A stretch of 64,000 nt of DNA from Anisodus tanguticus (GCA_034509755.1 CM067546.1:34742383-34806382); one strand, 5' to 3'. Positions 33,467 to 44,669 are shown, numbered from the stretch's first letter. Notes: generated by a model not told the origin, from the sequence alone. A program made the numbers and translations.

Positions 33467-34345
33467 CTTTCAACACCGATAAATGGTATGCCACTGTGTA
33501 AACCTAATAATAACATTGATCCAAGTACCATGCTAAAAATTATTGACTTGGATATATACGTGAAAATCAAAAGAATGTTACGCTAACTTGGAATGAGTTA
33601 CCAAGCGATTTGTATCTATCGGTCCTACTTATACCACTTCCCCTGGTATAGTTCTTCGAAAACCCCAAAAGCATTTCAACTTCATCCGGCTCCAAAGGTG
33701 CAACTTTGTTTCTCCCAACCCACACTAAATTCTACTTCCGACATTGTTCAAGAACATACTTTTGCACTCCCATAGGTGGCTCACCATCAAAGTCCTGCAC
33801 AACTTTCCTGATCCTTATCCGTCAATCTTGGACTCCCGATGGCTGCTTGCAAACAATTTAAGTATTCTCGTGTATCCCAAGATGGCCACTATCTCTTTGA
33901 TAGGGGAAGTGCCTCATTAATGGTACGTGGAGGAAGTGGAAGCAAAGGAAATCTACCTTCAACAGGTAGATTATGAATATATTCCCTTTTTCTTGCGGCA
34001 GCGCAGAAATACTTTGAGTCGACAAACTCGGGTTTGATATCATACAGGTGACTGGAAATTCTGTCCCACACACGCTTTGGAGCTAGAGCCACGTTTTCAT
34101 AATAGAAAAAAAAATGGGGGGGGGGGGGGGGGGGGCGATAGCTTGCTTTGGAAGAGTTCTTCGGACCATTGCTGGACCTGATACTGTAGGAACCCCGAAT
34201 CCAATCATAAGTTTGGGCAAACTAATTGGATCTTCATCAAAGATAGTCCTTTATTTTTTCCCTTTGCACAATTGATTGAACATCTTCCTCTTCTTGTAAC
34301 CACCACTATCATTTGATATATGATTCAGTTTTGGTTGTCATAATG
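33467..34345 (-). pseudogene. DRM2: DRM2-like methyltransferase, middle exons (motifs VI-X)
   Basis: On the minus strand a large exon (about 34345 to 33588) reads KKRKMFNQ (basic, NLS-like), LPKLMIGFGVPT, then YYENVALAPKRVWDRI, IKPEFVDSKYFCAAARKR, YIHNLPVEGRFPLL and, after frame changes, YVLEQCRK, NLVWVGRNKVAPLEP, MLLGFSKNYTRGSG and RTDRYKSLGNSFQ with a GT donor at 33587. The next exon (33503-33467) is VYTVAYHLSVLK and is cut by Copia-4. In DRM proteins motifs VI-X precede I-V, exactly as arranged here. Two TGG to TAG stops (KR*WPSWD; CRK*NLVW), a TAA in the linker, a 1-bp insertion near LTD and homopolymer expansions show that it is dead. Confidence 0.92.
34106..34135. repeat. Adjacent homopolymers: 9 A, T, 20 G
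   Basis: Nine A (34106-34114), one T, then 20 consecutive G (34116-34135). On the minus strand this lies inside the DRM exon, where the family has a short Gly-Pro-Pro-Phe-Phe-Tyr-Tyr segment, so both a Pro-coding C run and a Phe-coding T run have expanded. The exact length may be affected by sequencing. Confidence 0.85.
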
Positions 34346-34455
34346 GAAGTGAGGCATCAATTCTATGAAAAATAATAATTGAAGCTATAAATGCGAATAA
34401 AGTTGAAAAGATTGTTAATTTACATGATTATTTCAAAAAACACAGCAAGGGGAAA

Positions 34456-36493
34456 TGTAAAGTCCCGAATGTTAATAAAAAATTTAAAAATACTCTCTTA
34501 TTTAAACTAGAAGAGCTATATCTAACTTAGACTTCTACTAGACCTGGATATCCTCTAGGTGTTTCTTACTTAGGGGTTTTGTAAGATTCAAACTCAACTT
34601 TTCACTATATCTTCAAAAGCCAAAAACTTCAAAGGAAAACCTCTCCTCTCCCCTCATATTCTTGGACAAAATTTGCCTTTTTGGTGAAGTTTTTGTCTCC
34701 TTTTTTTTGGTTTTCCAAGTGCAAGGTTGGAAAAAGATAAGTGTGCAAGAAGGAGAATAGTGGCAGTGTAATAAAAATTGTGAAGAATTAAAGGTGAGTT
34801 CTCTCACTCACAAATTCTTAGTAAAATCCTTTGGTTTTGAGTTACAATGCATGTTAAAACATAATATGGATGTTGGAAGAGAAATAAAAAAAAAAAGGGT
34901 GTAGTTAACTTGTGACGAATTATTGATATAGTATTATCTTGTAATAAGTTTGAGTCATGGTGATTGTGGATTGTTTTCGCTATGTTATCCTTGTTAGCAT
35001 GAGACGAAATTTTCCAGGGTTGTATATCTCTCCTTCACGGTCAGATTGAGTCCAAACGGGGACAAAACCGATATGCGGTTTGAGAGTTATCGCTGTTTAA
35101 AATTTCTGCCTCGGATCGATTGAAATCCGGAGGGGCAGAACGTATAACGAAAAACTGTACAAATTGGTAATGAATCTGAAAGTTTATGCTAAATAAAAGT
35201 TTTAGTTTTCTCTATTCTTGACAGTTTGAGACCTTACGGTGATCGATCCAACTTACGGATAAAAAAATATGAATGTTTTAAGATTGTGTCCTTTTTTTTC
35301 AAAAATCTGGCGAGACAGTTTTCATAGGGTTGTTTCTTTCGTGAATTTGTACTAGTTACACCAAGTATTTTCAGAGAAAACTTGATATAGTGATAGGTCC
35401 CCGTGTTACTCTCAATTTGAAATAAGAAACGCCTTATTTGGGGTTACGGTTTGAGGGTTATAACCCTTGCAAGCGAGAAGGGCGAAAAGTTGAAAAAAAT
35501 AATTATTAATTGAATCTTCTGGAAATATGACTAAGTATGGAAGTCTATTATTGTGATATGCATGACTTTGTGATCTTATGTTCTCAGCATTGTAATCATG
35601 TATGCTGTGATTTTTGTTGACATTGAAAGCTTCTTTCCAATAAAGATTCCCTAAGTATAACTTCCCTTCTCGGTAAAGATTTCCGAAGGTGAGCTGGGGA
35701 GGAGATTATGCCTGAAGTGATTATTGTAGACTTGAAGACTTCTTTCCAGTAAAGATTCCCTAGGATGAGTTGGGAGGATCAGAAGTATAGCTTCCCTTCT
35801 CGGTAAAGATTCCTAGGGTGAGCCGGGAGGGCCAGGAGTGGTTTTCCTCCCCAGTAAAGATTTCCGAAGGTGAGCTTGGGGAGGAGATTTGCGTGGGAAT
35901 AATTATTATCGGCTTGTACATTGAAGGTGTTGTAAGATAGTTTCATAACGTGCTTATTATGTTTATAGTATGATTGTACTTAGAACATTGCAAGACTGCT
36001 TTGAATTGTAAGACGAGGTTCTCACTCAGTCCCGGATGGTAGGGCTGACTCTTTTTATCTAACATGTTTTTGGAAAGCATGACAAAGGGAAAGCTCCGCA
36101 ACGGGGCTAGCAATCATCTCGCAACCTCATTGTTCCACCAATCCATTGCTTCGGATTTGGTGAATGTCATCCTTGAATGAGTATGTCTGAGGGACTAAGT
36201 TTTGTTATCTCGGGGAATGCCCCCACATGAGATTGTTTTCTTTTAGTTTCGAATTTCTCATTCTATATCTGAAACTTCCATCGAGTCTAGATAGAAATTG
36301 TGGTTGCACGAGTTGGGGCTCGCGCTTTCATTAAAGAAATACAAAGATGGAGCTAACCTGATTATATTATTTCTGCACTTAGATACATGCTTAGTTTAGA
36401 AATAAAAGATCTTAATGGGTCGCCTGGGAAGGGATAGTTGCCCAGGTGCCATCACGTCCTAAGGTAAGACTTGAGATAAGTCGGGGCGTGACA
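34456..36493. mobile_element. Solo LTR, 2038 bp, with 5-bp target duplication
   Basis: It starts TGTAAAGTCCC and ends GGGGCGTGACA and is flanked by ggaaa on both sides (34451-34455 and 36494-36498). No coding sequence or primer-binding site is inside. The termini and length fit long LTRs of plant Gypsy elements (chromovirus-like), but this family assignment is from memory. It sits in an intron of the DRM relic: the exon to its right ends at 36505 with a GT donor. Solo LTRs arise by recombination between the two LTRs of one element. Confidence 0.85.
35620..35895. repeat. Sub-repeats inside the solo LTR
   Basis: At least five imperfect units containing (g/c)taaagatt(t)cc(c/g) followed by ggtgagc(t/c)(g)ggg(a)gg, e.g. 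near 35643, 35672, 35752, 35802 and 35853. Units alternate between cttcccttctcgg and cttctttccag starts. Confidence 0.75.
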
Positions 36494-36504
36494 GGAAAGC
36501 AGAC

Positions 36505-37658
36505 CTTAACATCTTCTAGCAGATAGGGATCTTCTGCTCTTGCCATTTGAGCAGCACAGGTGAAATCGGTCAATACAGCAAGTGATGCTTCTTTACCTAG
36601 AAAGTTATGAAGAGAACATTAATTACCTGGAAATGAAATCAAAAAGAGGTGCTGCAATTCTAAAAAAGATATTCGGGAATGTTGCAGCGTCAATAAGTAG
36701 ATTCTGCTCTAAATGCAACAACATTGATACAAAGATAACTAGGAACTCAACTTAGTAGCATCTACACTAAAACTTGCATGAATAAGATTTCTTCGGCCAA
36801 TGATAAAACCTTAGCATAATGAATACATAAAAGCCAAACTAAATATCTAACCAGATATAAGATTAAGATAACATTATTAATGTAGAGGACAAAACATAAT
36901 TAATGTACGCACCACATCTCTCCATTGCTATAGAAACCTCTCCACTGGGTATCCCATATTTGCCAGAGATAATAATGTCTGCTCTTTTTCAGACAAAGAA
37001 CTGCTCTCGTCTTTCAAATAACACTGCTCAGAATTCTATCACGTGTTGTAAAAGGAAAATGTTAGAAAAGCTTTACATATTTGTACCAAGACAACTCGTA
37101 ACATAATTCGACCAACAAACATCTTAATGGTAAAAGAAGTATTACTTTTCTGTCCCCCAAAATTCCAGGTTTAAAAGAATATCTTGGTGTCTTCCAACTG
37201 GAAGAACCTTATGACTATCAAAGACAGCTACTAAAAGTCTAAAACCACAGATACCTTCTATTTATTTGTAGTTCTCCACAAATATGTAAAACTAAACCAC
37301 CTCGTATTTTACTCATTAATCTAGTATACCATATAACTGACACTGAATACATAATGGCGCGTGACAGAGATAAAAAAAGCGATCGCATTAAAAAATGACC
37401 AAAAGTATCTTCTGAACAAAGACAAACCAGATTGATTATTTTCTAAGCCACAGTTAGACACTGAAAAGAAAAATGGAGAACGGTTTATGATTGAGGATAA
37501 CATCCTATACCGTTGTCTGAGTCGGAGGACTAACTCTCTTCCTCATAAACATCATCCAGAAAGTTCTCGTTGTATTCAGAATAGCTATCATCAGAACTAA
37601 TGCTGGGATCCAGCTGAGGGCTAGCAGTTGGCTGTTCTTCAGGAGAGTCTTCAATGAC
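36505..37658 (-). pseudogene. DRM2: DRM2-like methyltransferase, N-terminal exons with UBA-domain remnants
   Basis: Three minus-strand exons are visible. 37658-37511 reads VIEDSPEEQPTAS and SDDSYSEYNENFLDD and then a TAG. About 37030-36909 reads SSSLSEKEQTLLSLANMGYP followed, after a 1-bp loss, by GEVSIAMERCGA, the core of a ubiquitin-associated (UBA) domain. 36596-36505 reads VLTDFTCAAQMARAEDPYLL, the end of a UBA repeat. DRM proteins carry UBA domains before the methyltransferase. Splice sites are GT/AG. The true start is not recognised; it may be to the right of 37745, where LINE-2 begins. Confidence 0.85.
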
Positions 37659-38273
37659 CTGCAATATCCAAGACAAACAAAACGTATGATTAATACTGCT
37701 AAAATTTATGCAAAGACATATCGTAATTTTCCCATGAATTTTCAAAGTTCATACAGGAATTAGAGCTCATTGACCTCACCTTTGAGGTGGCAACTGAGGG
37801 AAAAATTCTGGTGCAGTGTCAAGATTAGATAGGTTCTTGTTAAAAGCAGATTGGGATGATAGATTCAAGAATATCAAACAACATGTTCTCCCAAGAACTA
37901 TCTCAGATCATCCCCAGTCGAGTTGCAATGTGGAAATTGGAGGGGAAACAAATCGTATTTCAAGTTCGAGACAATATGGCTGAGTTCAAAGGGCTTCCTC
38001 TAGTTGGTAAAAGGATGGTGGGACTCTTTTCTAGTAAGTGAATTCCTTGAGGACCCTGATTGTATTATGCTCAAGCTGAAGCTTCTACAGAAACTAAAAG
38101 AGTGAAATAGAGATTCTTTTGGCAATTTCGAGAAAAGGAAGGATGATGTGCTGAGAAAACTGCAGATGCTTGAACAGAGAAGAAGGGGAATTGACTCAAG
38201 ATCAGTTAGTTGAGAAGGCTGGAATTCCGTTGGAACTACATGGGGTGGCAAAACTCAAAGAGATTTCTGGAGG

Positions 38274-38326
38274 CAACAACAACAACAATATACCCGATGT
38301 AATCCCACAAGTGGGGTCTGGGGAGT
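38274..38326 (-). mobile_element. Very short RTE-type LINE tail in LINE-2
   Basis: caacaacaacaacaatatacc...gtaatcccacaagtgggg matches the 3' end (with TTG repeats on the minus strand) of the RTE LINE at 50871. It splits a LINE-2 segment that normally reads EISWRQ...LWLKAGDKN. The duplication is not resolvable. Confidence 0.65.
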
Positions 38327-38425
38327 TATTGTTATGGCTGAAGGCTGGTGATAAGAACACCAGATTTTTCCATAAAATTGCTAATGCTAGTAGGAGATAC
38401 AAAACATTTGACAAGCTAAAAATCA

Positions 38426-38598
38426 ACAACAACAACAACATACCCAGTGTAATCCCATAAGTAGGACCTGGGAAGGGTAGAGCGTACGCAGACCTTACCC
38501 CGACTTGAGAGGTAGAGAGGTTGTTTCCGATAGACCTCGACTCAGGATAAAGCAGGACAAAAAAGGAAAAAAGAACAATAACTACAACAAAAAAGTAC
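38426..38598 (-). mobile_element. 173-bp RTE-type LINE 3' tail with 11-bp target duplication
   Basis: The insert starts with CAA repeats and contains gtacgcagaccttacccc and gaggttgtttccgatagacc, the same order as the 3' end of the RTE LINE at 50871-52041. gctaaaaatca flanks it on both sides (38415-38425 and 38599-38609). It is a severely 5'-truncated LINE copy or a SINE sharing that tail. Confidence 0.85.
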
Positions 38599-39855
38599 GC
38601 TAAAAATCATCAGTAATATAATTGAAGCACAAGAAGGCATCAAAAGGGAGATTGTGAATTTCTATAAAAAAAAATCTGTACAAAGAAACTGAAAATCGGA
38701 GGCCGTCATTCCGAGCTGAGTGTCCCAGAATCACTGTTGAAGAAAGTGAATGGTCGCAAAGGCATTTCTCAACGGAAGAAGTAGAAGAGATTATAAAAAT
38801 TTGTGAAGGAAAAAGGCTCCCGGCCCAGATGATGTCAATATGGCTTTCTAGAAACTTTGCTGGTCAGTGATAAAAGTAAAATGTAGTAAGAGTTATCAAT
38901 TTTATCCAGCACAGGAAGGGTAGTAAAGAATTTCAGTGCTTGCTTCATTTCTCTTATACCAGAAAATGCAGGTGCACAGGCGCTGAAAGACTTCAGGCCT
39001 ATTAGCTTAGTGGGTACAAAACAGTTGCCAAGTTGTTTGCAGAAAGGGTGAAAATAGTAATGAAGAAGCTGGTGACTGACAAACAAATAGCCTTCATTAA
39101 AGGGAGACAAATTGCAGATGTTGTACTTATTGCAAATGAGTGATTGGAATTTGGATGCAAAGGAAGAGGCAAAGAGAAGATGGAATATTGTGTAAGCTTG
39201 ATATAGAGAAGGCATAAGACCACGTAAATTAGGCATGCTTGATAAACTTGTTGAAGAAGATGGGTTTTGGGGTGGATCATATTTTGTATATCCACTGTTA
39301 CTCTCTCAATCATTATATATGGAGCTCTGATAGAAATTTTCCCAACTCAAACGGGATCCGCTGTCTCCTTTTCTCTTCATTTCGGCTATGGAAGGATTAA
39401 GCAGAATGATACGCAAAGCAATGTCTTTAAACTGAATCAGAGGTTTTAGGTGGGTTCAGAAATGCAAGGAAGGGTGGAAATATCCCACATTTATTACCCT
39501 TATTCTCTATGGGGCCTAAAAAAGTCAAATGGGATACTTAAGGGTGATATTTTTAATTTTGAGGCTATTTCTGGGCTAAAATTAAATTTATTAAAGAGCT
39601 ATTATAACCAGTAAGCAAGGTACCAGATGTGTAAAGTTTGGCTGATAACTTGGATGCCAGGTAGGTGAGCCCACCGCTTCTCTAGGAATGCCTTTGGGAA
39701 CTAAATTCAATGAAAGCTCAATTTGGTAGAAGGTCATTGAAAAATTGGAAGGAAATTTGCATTTCGGAAAAGACAATACCTATGTTTTCGCCAGTCTAAA
39801 TCTTTCCTATATACACAAGGAATGAGTTCTTGACATATTAATGATTTCCTAGTTC

Positions 39856-40010
39856 TATAGCTGTACAAGGTTGATTCCTAATATGGTACGAATCCTAACT
39901 TACCTTACAAAGGTTGATTCCTAATACAGTTAGAATCCTAAGTTACCTTAATTATACATCTACCATTATTACAAAATATACGGAGAATATTCTGAGAATA
40001 TTCGCTAATA
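39856..40010 (-). repeat. Copia-5 3' LTR, 155-bp remainder
   Basis: Identical by eye to 44515-44669; the outer 51 bases present in the other LTR (44464-44514) are missing here. It contains an internal imperfect duplication of about 44 bases (aaggttgattcctaat...). Confidence 0.88.
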
Positions 40011-40044
40011 CTCCCCCTCAGACGGAGCGGGAGGAGGCCGAATG

Positions 40045-41437
40045 CTAAGGCTGGATCGGAAGTCGGTGAAGAGCTGTCGCGGTAGTCCCTTTGTGAAAAT
40101 ATCTGCATACTAATAAGAGGAAGGCACGTGTAAAATTTTGACCGACCACGGGCAACCTTCTCTCGCACAAAGTGGATATCCATCTCAATATGCTTAGTCC
40201 GTTGATGTTGGGTGGATTATGAGACATATAGATAGCAGATATGTTGTCACAATAGACTATAGACGCCTTGCGCAATGGACACCTGGAGCTCCAAAAGAAG
40301 ATTTCGGAGCCAACGGCTCTCGGCGACAACATTAGCAACTCCGCGATATTCGCTTCAAAGCACTCGAATGGGATAGCGTGGCTGCCGCTTGGCGGCACCA
40401 TGAGATAAGATTATCCCCTAGAAATACACGGTACTCGAGGTGGAGCGACGTGTGTCGGGGCATCCCGCCCAATCTGCATCCGTGTAGGCTAGCAACTTGG
40501 TTGGGGCGAGAGGTGTATAGATGTAAACCAAAGTCTAGTGTGCCCTTAACATATCCGATAATACGTTTGAGGGCGGCAAAATGGGACTCTCGGGGGTCGT
40601 GCATGAACAGACACACCCGCCGAACGGCATATGCAATATCGAGGCCTAGTGAATGTAAGATATGCGAAGAGCACCCGCTAGACTCCGATATAGAGTGGGA
40701 TCGAAAGCGGCGCACCGTCATTAGCACTAAGCTTGGATTTTGAGTCCACCGGAGTTGGCATAATTTTACAATTTGTCATCTTGGCCCCGTACACTATCTC
40801 TTCGCATACTTACGCCGACACGGGAATATAGTGGCTGCAGATCTTGTCACCGATATACCAAAAAATAACTTAGCTTGCCCAAGTCGGTCATAGCAAATTC
40901 GGTTTTGAGTAGAGCAATGATTTCATTCTTCAACCCGTCAGATGAGGCAGTAAGAACAATGTCATCGACATATAATAGCAAATATGCAGTGCTGATACCT
41001 CGGTGAAGCGTGAAGAGAGATGTATCACACCTGCTACATACAAAACCAATCTGCAGAAGATACCTTGCGAACCGATCATACCAAGCGCGGGGTGCCTGTT
41101 TCAATCCATACAATAATTTCCTGAGACGACACACAAACTGCGGAGCTGCCGGATGAACAAATCCAGGAAGCTGATGCATGTACACGATCTCTTTCAAATC
41201 CCCATGAAGAAACGCATTCTTGACATCAAGCTGATGAATCGGCCAATGCATGCCCATAGCAATATTGAGAATAGTCCGAATAGTGGCCGGTTTAACAACC
41301 GGACTGAATGTCTCACCACAATCAATACCCTCCTGCTGATTAGTGCCATTGGCAACTAGTCTTGCCTTATACCTCTCTAAGTCACCACTGTCTTTGAACT
41401 TGTGACGAAATAGCCACATACACCGGATAACATTCAC
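40045..41437 (-). pseudogene. Copia-5 reverse transcriptase and RNase H, broken
   Basis: The frame 40847-41437 reads WLFRHKFKDSGDLERYKARL, HQLDVKNAFLHGDLKEIVYM, YGLKQAPRAWYDRF, LLYVDDIVLTASSD (YVDD) and TDLGKLSYFL. The continuation with the DIAYAVRRVCLFMHD region and RNase H (LGDNLISW, then ATLSHSSALK, VYCDNISAIYMS, MDIHFVREKVAR) occupies several frames down to 40045. It is close in sequence to Copia-2 and Copia-7. Confidence 0.85.
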
Positions 41438-43144
41438 ACACCGGTGGTCTAGGTACCAAATCCCAAGTGTTACGCTTGGTTAAAGCGTTAAATTCCTCGC
41501 ACATGGCCGCATTCCAATTTGGGTCCAGTTTTGCTAGTTTTGGATTTTTTGGAATGGGTGATAAGGTTTGTGTGGAGAGATTGAATTGAACCTTGGGTTT
41601 GAAGATCCCGTGTTGTGCACGAATCTCCATGCGATGTGAGGGCAGTGGTAGTGGGTCGGGGTTGTGAGGTTGTTGGTCCACTGGTTCTGGATGGGCAGCA
41701 GTGTCGCTGGTGGCGCAGGTGACTCGACTAGGGGCTGTAGGGGTGAGCAGGGAGCTGGTGGGGTGGTGCCGGACAGTGGGACTGTCGGAACAGTGGGCTG
41801 CTTGTTGGTATAGATTTTGGATGACCGGGGACGAGACTTGGTTCATCAAGAAAGATGTAATCGGTGGTCCGAAATTTACGGAGATTTGAAAAAGGAAAGG
41901 TTGTCTCGTCAAAGGTGACGTGACGGGAGACGATGATTTTGCGAGTAGCAATGTCATAGCACAAGTAGCCCCGATGATTAGGAGATAGACCAAGGAAGAC
42001 ACATGGAAGAGTGCGAGGGGCAAGTTTGTGGGGTGCGGTGGAGGCTATGTTGGGGTAGCATAAGCATCCAAAAATACGGAGGTGATCATATGATGGCTGC
42101 CTACGGTATAAGATTTCTGTAGGAGTTTTGTTTTGGAGTGTGCTAGTTGGTAAAATATTTAGAAGGGATTCTACCATTTTGACAGCATAGACCCAAAAAG
42201 GCGGTGGTAGGCGGGCATGAAACGAAGTGTGCGGACCATGTTATTGATGGTACGTATAATTCTTTCACCTTTCCGTTTTGGGAAGAAGTATAGGGACAAG
42301 AAAAACGGATAACCATGCCTTGTTTAGAACAGAAATTGTGAAATCCGAGTTATTAAATTCACGTCCATTATCACATTGGAATGATTTAATAGGTTTTTCA
42401 AATTGTGTCTTTATGAATTTTTGAAACTCGAGGAATTTTGCAAAAACTTGATTTGAATTTCGGTGGTAAATCCAGACAAAATGTGAAAAATCATCCAAAA
42501 ATACTAGATAGAATTTATGACCCAAAGAGCTAGCAATCGGAGATGTCCACAAATCGACATGAACAATATCAAATGGAGAAAAAGTAACACTTGTTTGATG
42601 ACATAAAGGGAAGACGAGTATGTTTGCCTAGTGGACAAGAAAAACAGTGTTGGACAATTTTCCCATTATTACAATGAATACGCTTAGAAGTCCTAAGAAA
42701 AGTAAAAACCGGGTCTCCGGGTGTCCGAGTCTGTTGTGCCAAGTTGAGGGAGAGATCGCCGCAAGGATAGAGGTGCTTGCGGTCCGTCGCGGAAGATTGA
42801 GTGAATGGGTAGAGATCTCCCACACTATTGAAGCGTGTAAGAATTTTCCCCGTATTGAGTTCCTTCACGAGAAAAGCCAAAAGGGTCAAATTCGAATGGA
42901 CACGAATTATTGCTAGTGAATTTTCTAAAGAGATTAAGTTTTTAATGATGTTAGGTGTGTATAGGACGTGGTTTAGGGAGAAAGGTGGGTGTGGATGTTT
43001 GGTGTGTGTGTTACCGTAACCTTCAATTGGAATGCGATGACCATTGCCGACGGTAATAAATTGAGGACACTTTAGCCGACGTAGTTGAGATATGTTACCG
43101 ACGACCGGGTGAGGTGAGATGTGGCTCCGGTGTCCATGTACCAA
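41382..43144 (-). pseudogene. Copia-5 integrase, pre-integrase and protease end
   Basis: In minus-strand order: MVHGHRSHISPHPVVGN (end of the protease region) and ITVGNGHRIPIEGYG at 42569-43144, LNLAQQTRTPGDP and LGKHTRLPF (pre-integrase), MWTSPIASSLGHKFYLVFLDDFSHFVW and FQCDNGREFNN (integrase core) at 42265-42552, then MVESLLNILPTSTLQNKTPTE, RIFGCLCYPNIAS and LPCVFLGLSPNHRGYLCYD at 41728-42177, followed by the Pro/Ser-rich linker. The parts are separated by frame breaks. Confidence 0.82.
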
Positions 43145-43165
43145 TTTTGTCGGATTGTTGAAGGT

Positions 43166-44301
43166 TCACGGTGGTGTATGCCCGGCCCAAATCGGTCGGG
43201 GCAGTTTTGGCTGGCTTGCAAGTCTTCGCTGCAGTACCGCTTCGGCTTTGGATTGCGATGGGTCGTTGTAGCCGCTTCTTCTTGGCCCCGCCATCAGTGT
43301 GGGCTCGCTCAGTGGGGGGCATGGCCCAAGAGGCCGATCGACCAAGGCTGCTTTGGGAACCGGGCCCCTACGGTCGGGTATGGGCATGCAGCGAGGCCCG
43401 TTTCGCTGGTTGGGCCACCGCTTTTGCAGTCTTCTTGCGAGTCCGCTTGTCCGTGGTTGGTCTTTGTCCATCCACCGGGTGCGTTGGCCCTTTCCGCGGC
43501 CCTTGCCTTTGTTGTTGCGACCTCTCGCCGCCACGACCTTCGCCACTCTGTCGCTGCCGCCGGGCTCGCCGGTTGCCGCTTGGTCGCAGTGTTGCCATCC
43601 CGTCAACGGCTAACGCCTTTTGATTATGTTCCTCTTGTTTAGCACGTCTAGTTTCTTCCAACAATAGTTGTGAACGTGCCTTGTTGAAACTTGGGAGAGG
43701 GTCGACTTGTTGAATCATTGTTGCGAGTGTGTCATATTCACCTTTTGGTAAACCCGCAACAAGTTGAAGCACCATCTTGGTTTCGAAACGAAGTCCCGAC
43801 GTTGGATAGTTGATCGGTTATGAGTTTCGATTGCTTACAATATTCGGACATGTTGTTAAAATTCTCGAGGCGGGTATTATTGAATTGCTCTTCCAAATAT
43901 ACGGCCCGAGTATTTTTATTGTCCTGAAAGATTTCTTCTAGCCGGACCCAAAGTTCACGTGCCGTAGCACCTGTTTTCATGATATTGCACAACAGGTCTT
44001 TGGAGATGGTGCCGTAGATCCATTGTTTGACGATGGCGTCAAGACGACGCCAGATTGAGTCTGTAACATCGGTGGGACGAGGAGCAGATTCGTCAATATG
44101 ATCGAGCACGTTGTATGCACATGCATGAATGTAGAATAGTTCCATCCACATGGAATATTGACAGTCTTCTTGGTCAAGAATTATAGGGATAAAATTCTTG
44201 ATGTTGTTAACGGCGAATGCCGGATGAAAAGAAGATACTGAACGTTGAGAGGGGTTGTCAATTGTGCCAGTGGATGAACCGGAATTTGGGGGGGAAGACA
44301 T
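43166..44301 (-). pseudogene. Copia-5 Gag with GC-rich basic C-terminal part
   Basis: MSSPPNSGSSTGTIDNPSQR begins the frame 43738-44301, which holds the copia Gag domain (QYSMWMELFYIHACAYNVLDHI, RRLDAIVKQWIYGTI, ARELWVRLEEIFQDNKNTRA). It continues after a shift as MVLQLVAGLPKGEYDTL, SFNKARSQLLLEE and a long Arg/Lys/Gln-rich stretch (about 43170-43600) of unusually high GC. There is a frame break near 43775. The basic region presumably binds RNA. Confidence 0.83.
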
Positions 44302-44463
44302 GGTTGCCGCCCTGCCGAGGGAAGGGAATTTTTCGATTTGGCCGAGAAAGAGAGGAAGAAAGCAGAAATTTTTTTTTTTTTCTGCAAAATCAGAAAAAAA
44401 AATTGCTAATTTCGGCCAAGAATAAGGTAGAGGAGGGATTTAGGTTTTAGGCTCTTGATACCA

Positions 44464-44669
44464 TGAAAGATGGAATAATTTCCCTTGGGGATTCCTTTCA
44501 TTATTCACAATATATATAGCTGTACAAGGTTGATTCCTAATATGGTACGAATCCTAACTTACCTTACAAAGGTTGATTCCTAATACAGTTAGAATCCTAA
44601 GTTACCTTAATTATACATCTACCATTATTACAAAATATACGGAGAATATTCTGAGAATATTCGCTAATA
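44464..44669 (-). repeat. Copia-5 5' LTR
   Basis: 206 bases; on the minus strand it runs from TATTAGCGAATATTC to ATCTTTCA and is followed by the primer-binding site TGGTATCAAGAGCC. The outer end (44669) joins cttaac from Copia-6. Confidence 0.87.

Larger units (their letters stand above)
37769..39853 (+). mobile_element. LINE-2: heavily decayed L1-type fragment
   Basis: Plus-strand fragments in many frames follow the plant LINE order: end of endonuclease and linker (NRDSFGNFEKRKDDVL, about 38100), LLWLKAGDKNTRFFHKIANA (38320), KAPGPDD (38813), SVLASFLLYQKM, VSLVGTK-like, KAFIKGRQ-like (39090), KMGFGVDHILYI (39260) and LFSMGPKKVKW (39505). Stops are frequent. Two small RTE-type tails are inserted in it (38274-38326, 38426-38598). 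The right end meets the truncated LTR of Copia-5. Confidence 0.78.
39856..44669 (-). mobile_element. Copia-5: Ty1/copia element with identical LTR remainders
   Basis: The minus-strand order is 5' LTR (44464-44669), primer-binding site (tggtatcaagagcc, about 44450-44463), Gag, protease/linker, integrase, RT, RNase H, polypurine tract (tgagggggag, 40011-40020) and a 3' LTR reduced to 155 bases (39856-40010). The 155 shared LTR bases look identical by eye, pointing to a fairly recent insertion despite several frame breaks inside. It inserted at the start of the 3' LTR of Copia-6. Confidence 0.9.

Noticed and set aside
43121..43642. Plus-strand open frame of 173 residues in GC-rich DNA
   Set aside because: High G+C removes stop codons in all frames; the minus strand carries the copia Gag C-terminus, which explains the stretch.
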